The translations under genes were made by a program, and so were the position numbers. Positions 1 to 8,139 of a stretch of DNA of 31,686 bases are shown here, one piece after another. Numbering within the stretch: position 1 is the first letter of the stretch; each line of letters starts with the position of its first letter. Source of the stretch: an uncultured Muribaculaceae bacterium (lineage in GTDB: Bacteria; Bacteroidota; Bacteroidia; Bacteroidales; Muribaculaceae); contig CAJUMI010000026.1 of assembly GCA_910587545.1 (NCBI GenBank), forward strand, positions 1 to 31,686. The letters run 5' to 3'. Under the pieces are notes generated by a model. It did not search any database and was not told the origin of the DNA. It worked only from the letters and a program-made list of their open reading frames with translations.

Positions 1-66
1 CAGAGCTCTAAAAATGAGAAGCTGCGCCGTAAACCTTAATTACGACACAGCCTCCGCTTGTCATAC

Positions 67-98
67 CTGTCGGGCTGGTCATAAGACCCGCCCGACAG
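67..98 (-). terminator. Hairpin just downstream of cysS
   Basis: A perfect 9-bp inverted repeat (CTGTCGGGC at 67-75, GCCCGACAG at 90-98) lies 4 nt past the cysS stop codon in the direction of transcription, with an inner GGTC/GACC pairing. No clear T run follows on the minus strand, so this is a terminator-like structure and not a classic intrinsic terminator. Confidence 0.45.
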
Positions 99-101
99 TT
101 G

Positions 102-1604
102 TTATCTCTTCAGACTCCATTCCCAGCCATCCTTGGTGTCTTTGACGTCAAAGCCAATCTCAGACAGGCGGTTGCGGATGAGGTCAGATGTAGTCCAGTC
201 CTTGTTTTTCTTGGCTCCCGCACGTATCTCGAGCAGGAGATCGACAGCATCCTCGAATGGTTTCACAGCCGACGCACCGTTCGCGCCGCTCTCGGGCGCC
301 GACGCGGTGTCGGGCAATATGCCGAGTATCTCGATCATAAACGTGTCCATCAGCTGACGCAGCGCGTCGATGTCGGCCTGCGAGGCTGCAGCCTTGCCGT
401 CATTGATCATATTGATTATACGGCAGGCTTCAAACAGCGCCGCGATGACCATCGGAGTGTTGAAATCATCGTCGAGAGCATCATAGCACTGACGCTCGAT
501 GGCGGTGACATCATGGACAGACGCGTCGCCCGTCGGCTTGAGATCGCGCAGACGGCGGTAGGCATCAAGCAAGCGGTGGAGCGCCTTTTCAGATCCCTGA
601 AGAGCCTCATTGCTGAAGTCGACCGTCCCGCGGTAATGGGCCTGCAGGATAAAGAAGCGGATGGTCATCGGCGAATAAGCCTGCGACAGCAGAGAATGAG
701 AGCCGGTGAAAAATTCGTCAAGGGTGATGAAATTGCCTAACGACTTGCCCATCTTCTTGCCGTTGATGGTGATCATATTGTTGTGCATCCAGTAACGCAC
801 GGTCGGCTCGCCGTTATGGGCCACTGACTGGGCTATCTCGCAGTCATGATGGGGAAACTTCAGGTCCATGCCCCCGCCGTGGATGTCGAAATGACTGCCG
901 AGATACTTCTCGCTCATCGTCGAGCACTCGAGATGCCATCCGGGGAAGCCTTCGCTCCACGGCGACGGCCAGTGCATGATATGCTCGGGAGCGGCCTTTT
1001 TCCAGAGCGCGAAGTCGGCCGGATTGCGTTTCTCGCTCTGGCCGTCAAGCTCGCGTGTGGTTGCAAGAAGCTCCTCGATATTTCGGCCCGACAAGCGGCC
1101 GTAGCCGTAATCACGATTGAACTTCGGCACATCGAAATAGACCGAACCGTCGCTCTCGTAGGCATATCCGCTGTCGAGTATCTTCTTGATATACTCGATC
1201 TGCTCTATGATGTGCCCCGATGCATGAGGCTCTATCGAAGGCGGCAACACATTGAGCGCGTCCATCGCTTTGTGGTAGCGGTTGAGATAATACTGCACCA
1301 CTTCCATCGGCTCGAGCTGCTCGATGCGCGCCTTCTTGGCTATCTTGTCCTCGCCGTCGTCGGCGTCATGCTCAAGATGACCGACATCGGTAATATTACG
1401 CACATAGCGCACCTTGTAGCCGAGATGTCTAAGATAACGGTGGACGATGTCAAACGTTATGGCCGGACGCGCATGGCCGAGATGACCGTCGCCGTAGACA
1501 GTCGGGCCGCAGACATACATGCCGACTACGCCATCGTGTATCGGGCGGAATGCTTCCTTGTTGCGGGAGAGAGTGTTGTATATCGTCAGATTGTTTGGTT
1601 TCAT
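102..1604 (-). CDS. cysS: Cysteinyl-tRNA synthetase
   Basis: This class I aminoacyl-tRNA synthetase charges tRNA-Cys with cysteine in the cytoplasm. The 500-residue product has the full family signature. The N-terminal YVCGPTVYGDGHLGHAR segment contains the first zinc-ligand cysteine (C32) and the HIGH-type motif HLGH (41-44). The segments WHLECSTMS and FPHHDCE supply the remaining zinc ligands, and GKKMGKSLGN is the KMSKS-type loop. The C-terminal part matches the helical DALR/anticodon-binding region, and length is normal. The start is an ATG 32 nt after the stop of the upstream DUF3467 gene, so it is probably last in a four-gene minus-strand run that begins with the ABC ATPase at 3373. A housekeeping gene; identification is secure. 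Confidence 0.97.
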   Translation of the reverse strand: MKPNNLTIYNTLSRNKEAFRPIHDGVVGMYVCGPTVYGDGHLGHARPAITFDIVHRYLRHLGYKVRYVRNITDVGHLEHDADDGEDKIAKKARIEQLEPMEVVQYYLNRYHKAMDALNVLPPSIEPHASGHIIEQIEYIKKILDSGYAYESDGSVYFDVPKFNRDYGYGRLSGRNIEELLATTRELDGQSEKRNPADFALWKKAAPEHIMHWPSPWSEGFPGWHLECSTMSEKYLGSHFDIHGGGMDLKFPHHDCEIAQSVAHNGEPTVRYWMHNNMITINGKKMGKSLGNFITLDEFFTGSHSLLSQAYSPMTIRFFILQAHYRGTVDFSNEALQGSEKALHRLLDAYRRLRDLKPTGDASVHDVTAIERQCYDALDDDFNTPMVIAALFEACRIINMINDGKAAASQADIDALRQLMDTFMIEILGILPDTASAPESGANGASAVKPFEDAVDLLLEIRAGAKKNKDWTTSDLIRNRLSEIGFDVKDTKDGWEWSLKR

Positions 1605-1636
1605 GATTGATACACTCGTATTTGACTGATGGTCGG

Positions 1637-1957
1637 TCAGGCCATGAAAGGATTGGGGAGATCTCCGCCGTTATTGCCAGAGGGCTGGTTCTTGGGAGTC
1701 TTGTGCTTGATCTCACCGAACATTGACTCATATTTGGCGACATTGTCGCGCAGGGCGAAAAGCACATTCTTGACGTTTTCGGGCGTCATGATGATGCGGC
1801 TCTGCACCTTTGCCTGAGGCATGTTGGGAGCGACCGACACGAAGTCGATAAAAAACTCATTGGCCGAATGGGCGATTACAGCGAAATTAGCATAATGGCC
1901 TGATGCCACATCGGGGGTGAGTTCCACTTTCAATTCGGTTTTATTCTCGTTTGCCAT
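1637..1957 (-). CDS. DUF3467 family protein
   Basis: A 106-residue cytoplasmic protein with no signal peptide or membrane segment. The body (roughly residues 8-85) reads like DUF3467: an opening strand KVELTPDVASGHYANF, then a repeat of hydrophobic strands with FIDFVSVAPNMPQAKVQSRIIMTPENVK, then a helix LFALRDNVAKYESMFGEI. The tail is low in complexity and rich in Asn, Gly and Pro. The family is small, widespread and without an assigned biochemical role. It sits 36 nt after the NigD-like gene and 32 nt before cysS on the same strand, so co-transcription is likely. The family assignment is from recall of the conserved pattern, not from a search. Confidence 0.8.
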   Translation of the reverse strand: MANENKTELKVELTPDVASGHYANFAVIAHSANEFFIDFVSVAPNMPQAKVQSRIIMTPENVKNVLFALRDNVAKYESMFGEIKHKTPKNQPSGNNGGDLPNPFMA

Positions 1958-1993
1958 GATTGTATATATTGTATATGGTTAATATTTTAGATC

Positions 1994-2683
1994 TTACTTG
2001 CTGAATGTCACGGTCTCTTCGCCGCTGCCGCCTAAATAGCGGATTTTTACGCCCTCGCAGGACGCAAGATCCCAGATGTCGCTGAGATCGAACGAGGCAT
2101 AGTACTGTCTGACGCGGCCGATCTGACTGTCTGAGGTGAAAACCAGATAAAGTTCAGGATACGCGCTGTCGGCTGTCGCCTCGTCGAGAGCCAGCGTAAA
2201 CCGCTCGGGACGCGCGTCTAACGACAGTTCGGCCCATACGTCGAGATACTCGCCTGACCGGGTGAGAGACACCATCTTCATGCTCTGCGAAGTCCATGAT
2301 TCTATAGTGGCCAACGGCGTCGGCTCCGGAGTGCCGTTCTGAATTGCTGTTATACCATAGAGATCGATAGGACCGCTTTCATAGGGCATTTGGCCGCCTG
2401 AAGGCGTGTAATATATGATAAGGCGGGTTTCGGGCTTGATCTTGCCGACGTCGATCCTTACCGGAGCGGTGAGTGTGATCAACTCCGAGTCGCCGCTTTT
2501 GCGCAGTGTGAACACACTGCCATTGCCGGATGTATTCTCAAAAGTCGCGAAGTCGGCACACATGTCCGACGGGAGTCCGTCCCCGCTCTTTTCGCCGTCG
2601 CTGCTGCAGGAAACCGATATAAGGCCGACGAGAAGAATGGCGAGCCATAGGACGAAAGTTATCGTGAATTTATTTTTTAGCAT
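1994..2683 (-). CDS. NigD-like lipoprotein
   Basis: A 229-residue exported lipoprotein. The N-terminus has a short charged start, a long hydrophobic stretch and a lipobox-like SVSC (Cys26) followed by SSDGEKSGDG, a flexible acidic linker. The rest is strand-rich. Residues about 45-115 look like the small OB-like first domain of NigD-type proteins, with FTLRKSGDSELITL and RLIIYYTP. The remainder looks like the C-terminal beta-sandwich, with RFTLALDE, ELYLVFTSDS and YYASFDLSDI. NigD-like proteins are common in Bacteroidales and mostly uncharacterised; the name comes from a nigericin-locus-linked gene and does not establish a function. The gene starts 12 nt after the ABC ATPase stop. Assignment is moderate because this family diverges strongly. 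Confidence 0.6.
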   Translation of the reverse strand: MLKNKFTITFVLWLAILLVGLISVSCSSDGEKSGDGLPSDMCADFATFENTSGNGSVFTLRKSGDSELITLTAPVRIDVGKIKPETRLIIYYTPSGGQMPYESGPIDLYGITAIQNGTPEPTPLATIESWTSQSMKMVSLTRSGEYLDVWAELSLDARPERFTLALDEATADSAYPELYLVFTSDSQIGRVRQYYASFDLSDIWDLASCEGVKIRYLGGSGEETVTFSK

Positions 2684-2695
2684 TAAAATTTTTGG

Positions 2696-3373
2696 TTAAA
2701 AATTTTTGTTTCTGACTGTCAGCCGGCCGATCCGGCCATCTTCCATATGCACGATGCGGTCGCTGTCGGCCGCAAGATTCTCATCATGCGTCACTATGAC
2801 AAACGTCGCGCCCATTTCATCGCGAAGCTCGAAAAACAGACGATGGAGCTCGGCACGGTTTCCGGAGTCCAGGCTTCCCGTAGGCTCGTCGGCGAGGACG
2901 ACCGAAGGATTGTTGACCAGCGCACGGGCCACTGCCGCACGCTGACACTCACCGCCCGACAGTTCGGTCGGCCTATGGCTGCTGCGGCCCGCGAGTCCGA
3001 GACGCCCGATCAGCCTGTCGGCCCGCTCGAATGCGGCCTGACGCGATACTCCGCCGATAAGCGCAGGCATGGCGACGTTCTCACGGAGAGAAAATTCAGG
3101 CAGAAGCCTGTGGAACTGAAACACAAAGCCGATCTCGCGGTTGCGGAATGCCGACTGCCTGCGGTCGCTGAGTGTCAGGACATTGTTGCCGTCATAGCTA
3201 ACCGTCCCGCCGTCGGGAGTCATCAGAGTGCCGATGATCTGAAGCAGAGTTGTCTTTCCGGCGCCGCTCGGCCCCACGATAGAGGTCACAGCCGAAGGCA
3301 CGATGTCGAGATCGATACCCTTCAGCACCTCAAGTTCGCCGTAGCGTTTGACTATTTTTCTGATTTCTATCAT
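2696..3373 (-). CDS. lolD: ABC transporter ATP-binding protein, LolD type
   Basis: A 225-residue ABC ATPase. Visible motifs are Walker A GPSGAGKTT (34-42), Q-loop FVFQFH (Q86), signature LSGGE (138-142), Walker B VVLADE (158-163) and H-loop H196. The stretch FQFHRLLPEFSLRENVAMP closely matches LolD, the ATPase of the lipoprotein-releasing complex, although macrolide-export (MacB) ATPases are close relatives. No partner permease lies in this window, so it would have to pair with membrane subunits encoded elsewhere. The start chosen is the ATG at 3373. A longer in-frame start exists at 3412, but a TATCTTTG -7 element at 3410-3417 overlaps it, which argues that the longer start is not transcribed. 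Confidence 0.85.
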   Translation of the reverse strand: MIEIRKIVKRYGELEVLKGIDLDIVPSAVTSIVGPSGAGKTTLLQIIGTLMTPDGGTVSYDGNNVLTLSDRRQSAFRNREIGFVFQFHRLLPEFSLRENVAMPALIGGVSRQAAFERADRLIGRLGLAGRSSHRPTELSGGECQRAAVARALVNNPSVVLADEPTGSLDSGNRAELHRLFFELRDEMGATFVIVTHDENLAADSDRIVHMEDGRIGRLTVRNKNF

Positions 3374-3753
3374 AAGTAACGTGCGAAAAAGCGCCCGCAG
3401 GATGCGATGCAAAGATACTATTTTTTTCTATAACAGCAGGATATTTTTGTTTTGGTAATATCTTACTTTACGATCATTCTGCTGGCATTTACAAGTTTGC
3501 ATAGATTAATTCCATTCACCGACGCCTTTATTCATTATTTTCGATCACGATGGATGCCCGCCTGGCCGTCAGATCCCGGCAACGACAAATTTATTCCAAT
3601 ATTTATTTAACACTACTTTATATGGGAAAAATTTGGTTAATAAATTAGAATTTGTTTACTTTGCTGAAAAATGCAACTATAATACCTCAAAGATTTTATC
3701 CCATCAGGAAAAAACTTGCTAATCGACAACCATACATTCAACAACCTTTTCCC
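3374..3753. other. Divergent intergenic region
   Basis: About 380 bases separate the divergent ABC ATPase and ROK genes. The region is clearly AT-richer than its flanks, as expected for a regulatory zone. It holds the minus-strand TATCTTTG element near 3410. On the plus strand, TTTG-containing runs near 3630-3665 do not have the correct TAnn spacing for a confident promoter. A possible reading-frame extension of the ROK gene back to a TTG at 3652 is not favoured. No tRNA, repeat array or strong hairpin was seen. Confidence 0.5.
3410..3417 (-). promoter_or_regulatory. Bacteroidetes -7 element for the ABC ATPase run
   Basis: On the minus strand this reads TATCTTTG, an exact match to the Bacteroidetes TAnnTTTG -7 element. 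Transcription would begin about 30 nt upstream of the ATG at 3373. No good TTTG -33 element is seen at the expected distance, so only half of the promoter is supported. Confidence 0.5.
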
Positions 3754-4971
3754 ATGGCTGCACTGACCCTATTGAAAGAGATTGAAAAAGGAACAAAAAG
3801 CGCTCAGTCGAAGCGTCGTATAATCGTTTATCACATGAAACACGGCAATGCGACAATACCCGACCTTGCAAAACGTCTCGGACTCAGCATTCCGACAGTT
3901 TCCAAACTTGTCGACGAACTGACTGACACCGGCCTAATCAGAGAGGGCGGCAAAACCGAGACCGGGAGCGGACGTCATCCCAACACCTATGGCCTCAATC
4001 CCGAATCCTGCTATTTCGTAGGCGTAGACATCAAAAACGGCTCGCTTTCGCTCGGCCTGATGGACTTCGGCGGAAAAGTGATCGAGAAACAGCTTGACAT
4101 TAATTTCGAATCTTGCAACTCTGTCGACAATCTCTCGCAGCTCTGTGACATCATCAACCACTTCATCAACTCCCGCACGGTCGACCGCGAGTCGATCCTC
4201 GCCGTCAATGTCAACATCTCGGGCCGCGTCAACCCGATGATGGGCTACAGCTACAGCCGCTATAACTTCGAGGAAATGCCCCTCAGCGAGGTCCTCTCCG
4301 AAAAACTCGGACTGCGCGTGTGCATCGAAAACGACACCCGCGCAATGACCTACGGCGAATATATCTACGGCGACTGCAGCAAGATCGACAACCTGACTTT
4401 CCTCAACCTCAGCTGGGGCATCGGTCTCGGCATCATCATCGACGGCAAGATCTACTACGGCAAATCGGGTTTCGCCGGCGAAATCGGCCATATGGTCACC
4501 TACGACAACGAGATAATCTGCCACTGCGGAAAGAAAGGATGCCTCGAGACCGAAGCCTCGGGTCGCGCGCTCGTGCGCAAGCTTATCGAACGGCTCGAAA
4601 GCGGAGCCAACTCTCTGATCGCCGACCGCTACCGCGAAAACAAGACAATCACCCTTGACGACATTTTCGAAGCCATTGACAGCGAAGACCTGCTGTGCAT
4701 AGAACTCGTAGAGGACATGGGCCGCGAACTCGGCCGCTGGCTCGCCGGCATAATCAACATCTTCAACCCCGAAAAAGTCATCATCGGCGGCGTGCTCTCG
4801 GCCGTGGGCGACTATATTCTCCAGCCCGTGATCACAGCCGTACGCCGCTATTCACTAAACCTGGTCAACAAGGATACAAAAATCGTCATCTCACAGCTCG
4901 GCGACCAGTCGGGTCTCATCGGATCGTGCGCCACGGCACGCCGCTACGCTTTTGACGACTATATCGATTGA
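3754..4971 (+). CDS. ROK-family transcriptional regulator
   Basis: A 405-residue protein with the NagC/Mlc layout. An N-terminal winged helix-turn-helix (about residues 18-80; IPDLAKRLGLSIPTVSKLVDEL) precedes a sugar-kinase-like ROK domain. The ROK part has IENDTRA, a glycine-rich GIGLGIIIDG segment, GEIGH (242-246) and the zinc motif CHCGKKGC (C256, C258, C263, with H246 as the fourth ligand). The protein probably binds DNA and senses a sugar or sugar phosphate. The ATG at 3754 gives the family's usual length; a TTG-started extension to 3652 adds 34 unconvincing residues. It ends 96 nt before susC on the same strand and is the only regulator in the locus, so it is the likely PUL regulator. 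Kinase activity cannot be excluded because the Asn-Asp pair is kept. Confidence 0.9.
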   Translation: MAALTLLKEIEKGTKSAQSKRRIIVYHMKHGNATIPDLAKRLGLSIPTVSKLVDELTDTGLIREGGKTETGSGRHPNTYGLNPESCYFVGVDIKNGSLSLGLMDFGGKVIEKQLDINFESCNSVDNLSQLCDIINHFINSRTVDRESILAVNVNISGRVNPMMGYSYSRYNFEEMPLSEVLSEKLGLRVCIENDTRAMTYGEYIYGDCSKIDNLTFLNLSWGIGLGIIIDGKIYYGKSGFAGEIGHMVTYDNEIICHCGKKGCLETEASGRALVRKLIERLESGANSLIADRYRENKTITLDDIFEAIDSEDLLCIELVEDMGRELGRWLAGIINIFNPEKVIIGGVLSAVGDYILQPVITAVRRYSLNLVNKDTKIVISQLGDQSGLIGSCATARRYAFDDYID

Positions 4972-5067
4972 AAACCATGCTCGGATTGCAGGCACTCTGC
5001 TACTGCGTCTGCGATCCGACTCGAAACATAATAGTAACTGAATTTTTAACCATACAATCTATCGTTA

Positions 5068-8000
5068 ATGAAGAAATTATTTACTCGGTCCAGGCTGATG
5101 ACACTGATAGCGACACTACTGCTTACCGCCGCCGTCGCATCAGCCCAAACCAACTTTAAAGTGACCGGCAAAGTCACCGACGAAGAAGGGGAAGTGCTCA
5201 TAGGCGTTTCCATCAAAGCCTCAAACTCCAAGGCCGGAGCAATGACTGACATTGACGGCAAATACACAATCAGCCTTAACGGCCCGACAACGCTCTCGTT
5301 TGAGTATATCGGCATGAAACCGCAGCAGATCAAAGTCAGCACGGGCGGTGTACAGAATGTAGTGCTCAAATCAGACAACAACACCCTCGACGATGTCGTC
5401 GTCGTAGGCTACGGCACCCAAAAGAAGATCAACTTAACCGGCTCTGTCCAAAGTGTCAGCAGCGAAGAAATCATCAAGCGAAATGTTTCCAACGGATCTT
5501 CCGCTTTGCAGGGCATCGTACCGGGTCTTACAGCAATCCAATCATCCGGAGCTCCGGGCGGTGACAACGCGTCACTGCGCATTCGTGGTGTTGGCTCGAT
5601 GAACTCTGAGTCTACGCCGCTGATCCTCATCGACGGCGTCGAAGGCGACCTTAACCGTATAGACCTTAACCAGATTGAATCAATCTCAGTGCTGAAGGAC
5701 GGAGCTTCCGCCGCCATCTACGGCTCAAAATCATCCAACGGTGTAATACTCGTGACCACAAAACGAGGCGTTGAAGGCAAAGTAAAGGTCTCGTTCAACG
5801 GATATATCGGATGGAATAAGCCTACAACGATGCCCGATCCGGTCAATGCCGTGACTTATCTCCGGGCCATCGATCAGGCTCGCCTTAACAATGATCAGAA
5901 TGCCATCTATGGCGATATTATCAATCAGTATCTGACTGAGGGCGCAGACGGCATCAACCGCTTCGACACCAACTGGCGAGATCTCATTATGAAAAACAGC
6001 GCCATGTCGCAAAATTACTCTGTCAGTGTCAGCGGCGGCAACAAACTGGCCCGCGTCTATGCCTCAGCCGGCTACTACAAACAGGACGGTATGGTTCCGA
6101 ATAACACTTTCAGCCGCACCAATCTACGACTTAACGCCGACCTTACGGTCAACCGCTGGATGGATGTCGGGGCTGACATCTCCGTTCGTCAGTCGGATGT
6201 AGTCAACCCTATCGGCGGCTCCACCACCCTGATCGGCTACGCCATGACATTCACTCCTATTCTGTCAGCAATAAACAATGACGGAACCTGGGGCTACGGC
6301 CTTCAGGGCAATAACCCGGTCGCCGCGATCTACGCCGGCGGTGACTCAAAAAGCATGTCTCCGGAGTATGCAGCCCGACTGTCAGCCACAATTCGCCCCT
6401 TCAAAGGCATGACCATTCTCGGGCAATACCACTGGAAGCGCAACGACGGACGCACCAAAGTCTTTGCTGACACGTATGAAGAATATGAAGGAGGCGCCTA
6501 CAAAGGCACATTCCCAACCAAAGAAAAAGCCGCAAGTGAAGAGCGCAGCACTGCCACTCTCAAACAATTCAATGTAAACGCCACTTACGAAAACACATTT
6601 GCTGAAAAGCATTACATCAAAGCCATGATCGGCTTCCAGAGCGAGGAATATTCAAGCAACTCCTTGACAGCCAAACGATCAAATTATCACTACAACGGCT
6701 ATGAAGATATTGTTCACGGCGAAGCGGCCACGGCAACCAACAGCTCATACAGTCTGACTTGGGCCAAATTAGGCTATATGTTCCGCCTCAACTATATCTA
6801 TGCCGACAAGTATCTGCTCGAAGTTTCAGGCCGTTACGACGGCACGTCACGATTCCTGCGCGACCAGCGATGGGGTTTCTATCCCTCGGTATCGGTAGGC
6901 TGGCGTATCTCGGAAGAAAGTTTTTGGGAGCCGCTGCGCTCCGTGGTTGACAACTTCAAACTCCGTGCGTCATACGGCCAGCTTGGCAACGAAAGCATCG
7001 GTAGCTGGTTCCCTTATCTTTCAGCCATCTCACCCAACAATGCTTACGGCTACTGGTTTGATAAGACTTTTACCGATGGCGTAGCCCAGACTCAGTTGTC
7101 CAACCCTAAAATTCACTGGGAAAAATCTATCCAACGCAACATAGGCATTGATTTCAACTTATTCAACAGCCGCTTGACCGGATCGTTTGATTTTTACTAT
7201 CGCCACATCGAAGACATGCTTCAGCAGTTTGTGCTTCCTGAATTCGTTGCTCTTACCCCTCCATGGCAGAATGCAGGATCCATGCGAAACCAGGGCTGGG
7301 AACTCTCGCTCGGATGGAACGACCGCGTAGGCAACGTCAGCTATTACGTCAAAGGAAACCTTTCAGACACTCGCAATAAGGTGCTGAAACTGTACGGCAA
7401 CGGCAACACCTCAGGCAACCGTCTCCTCGCCGAAGGGCAGTCGCTCAACAACTATTATGGCTACGTCGCCGATGGGTTCTACCAGTCTTACGATGAAATA
7501 TATGCCGTCGACGACGAAGGTAAATACATTACTCCGGTCTACAACAACGATCGAGATAACATCAAGCCCGGATACATCAAATACCGTGACCTCAACGGCG
7601 ACGGCGTCATAAACGGCGACGACCGTAAAGTCATTGGCGACGGACGCCCCCACTTCGAATTCGGACTGCAGTTCGGTCTCGACTGGAAAGGCATTGACTT
7701 CTCGGCCATGCTTCAGGGAGTAGGCGAAAAAGAAGTATACTATAGCGGAGGCGGCGCAAGAGCACTCGTCGGAAACGCGACATTATATGAATATCAGCTC
7801 GACACCTGGAGCGAGGATAATCCCAATGCCAAATTCCCATTGCTCCTGCAGGATCCCAACGGCAGCAACCAGAACAATCTGTTCTCCTCGTTCTGGCTAC
7901 AGAGCGCCGCATATTGCCGACTGAAAAACATAACCGTCGGATATTCCCTTCCTAAAAAATGGTTGCAGGTGATTGACGTAGAACGTGTGCGTTTTTATGC

Positions 8001-8130
8001 AAGCGCTCAAAATCTTCTCACAATCCGCGGTAAGAACTTTTACGAAGGCTTTGACCCCGAATCTAGTGCGGGAGCAAGCTGCTATCCGCTGAATAAGACT
8101 TTCCTCTTTGGTGTTAACGTTGAATTCTAA
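5068..8130 (+). CDS. SusC-like TonB-dependent outer-membrane transporter
   Basis: A 1020-residue outer-membrane protein that imports oligosaccharides using TonB energy together with its SusD partner. A signal peptide (about 1-26, ending AVASA) precedes a carboxypeptidase-regulatory-like beta domain (about 30-105) and the typical SusC element DDVVVVGYGTQKK. A plug domain follows, with LILIDGVEGDLNRIDLNQIESISVLKDG and AAIYGSKSSNGVILVTTKRG, and then a long beta-barrel ending in FLFGVNVEF with a terminal Phe. No STN signalling domain is present, so coupling to an anti-sigma factor is not suggested. susD starts 9 nt downstream. It lies directly after the ROK regulator gene. The transported glycan cannot be named from this sequence. 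Confidence 0.96.
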   Translation: MKKLFTRSRLMTLIATLLLTAAVASAQTNFKVTGKVTDEEGEVLIGVSIKASNSKAGAMTDIDGKYTISLNGPTTLSFEYIGMKPQQIKVSTGGVQNVVLKSDNNTLDDVVVVGYGTQKKINLTGSVQSVSSEEIIKRNVSNGSSALQGIVPGLTAIQSSGAPGGDNASLRIRGVGSMNSESTPLILIDGVEGDLNRIDLNQIESISVLKDGASAAIYGSKSSNGVILVTTKRGVEGKVKVSFNGYIGWNKPTTMPDPVNAVTYLRAIDQARLNNDQNAIYGDIINQYLTEGADGINRFDTNWRDLIMKNSAMSQNYSVSVSGGNKLARVYASAGYYKQDGMVPNNTFSRTNLRLNADLTVNRWMDVGADISVRQSDVVNPIGGSTTLIGYAMTFTPILSAINNDGTWGYGLQGNNPVAAIYAGGDSKSMSPEYAARLSATIRPFKGMTILGQYHWKRNDGRTKVFADTYEEYEGGAYKGTFPTKEKAASEERSTATLKQFNVNATYENTFAEKHYIKAMIGFQSEEYSSNSLTAKRSNYHYNGYEDIVHGEAATATNSSYSLTWAKLGYMFRLNYIYADKYLLEVSGRYDGTSRFLRDQRWGFYPSVSVGWRISEESFWEPLRSVVDNFKLRASYGQLGNESIGSWFPYLSAISPNNAYGYWFDKTFTDGVAQTQLSNPKIHWEKSIQRNIGIDFNLFNSRLTGSFDFYYRHIEDMLQQFVLPEFVALTPPWQNAGSMRNQGWELSLGWNDRVGNVSYYVKGNLSDTRNKVLKLYGNGNTSGNRLLAEGQSLNNYYGYVADGFYQSYDEIYAVDDEGKYITPVYNNDRDNIKPGYIKYRDLNGDGVINGDDRKVIGDGRPHFEFGLQFGLDWKGIDFSAMLQGVGEKEVYYSGGGARALVGNATLYEYQLDTWSEDNPNAKFPLLLQDPNGSNQNNLFSSFWLQSAAYCRLKNITVGYSLPKKWLQVIDVERVRFYASAQNLLTIRGKNFYEGFDPESSAGASCYPLNKTFLFGVNVEF

Positions 8131-8139
8131 ATCACTGAA

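Noticed and set aside
846..1610. Open frame of 254 codons on the plus strand opposite cysS
   Set aside because: It lies wholly antisense to a secure cysS gene with intact motifs and has no recognisable domain or signal; it is a product of GC-rich codon use on the other strand.
3625..3665. Possible promoter TTTG...TTTG upstream of the ROK gene
   Set aside because: The spacing between the two TTTG elements is 15 nt and the TA lies three bases from TTTG, so it does not fit TTTG-N19-21-TAnnTTTG.
3652..3753. N-terminal extension of the ROK protein from a TTG codon
   Set aside because: It adds 34 residues that do not look like a domain or signal peptide; the ATG at 3754 gives the usual ROK length.
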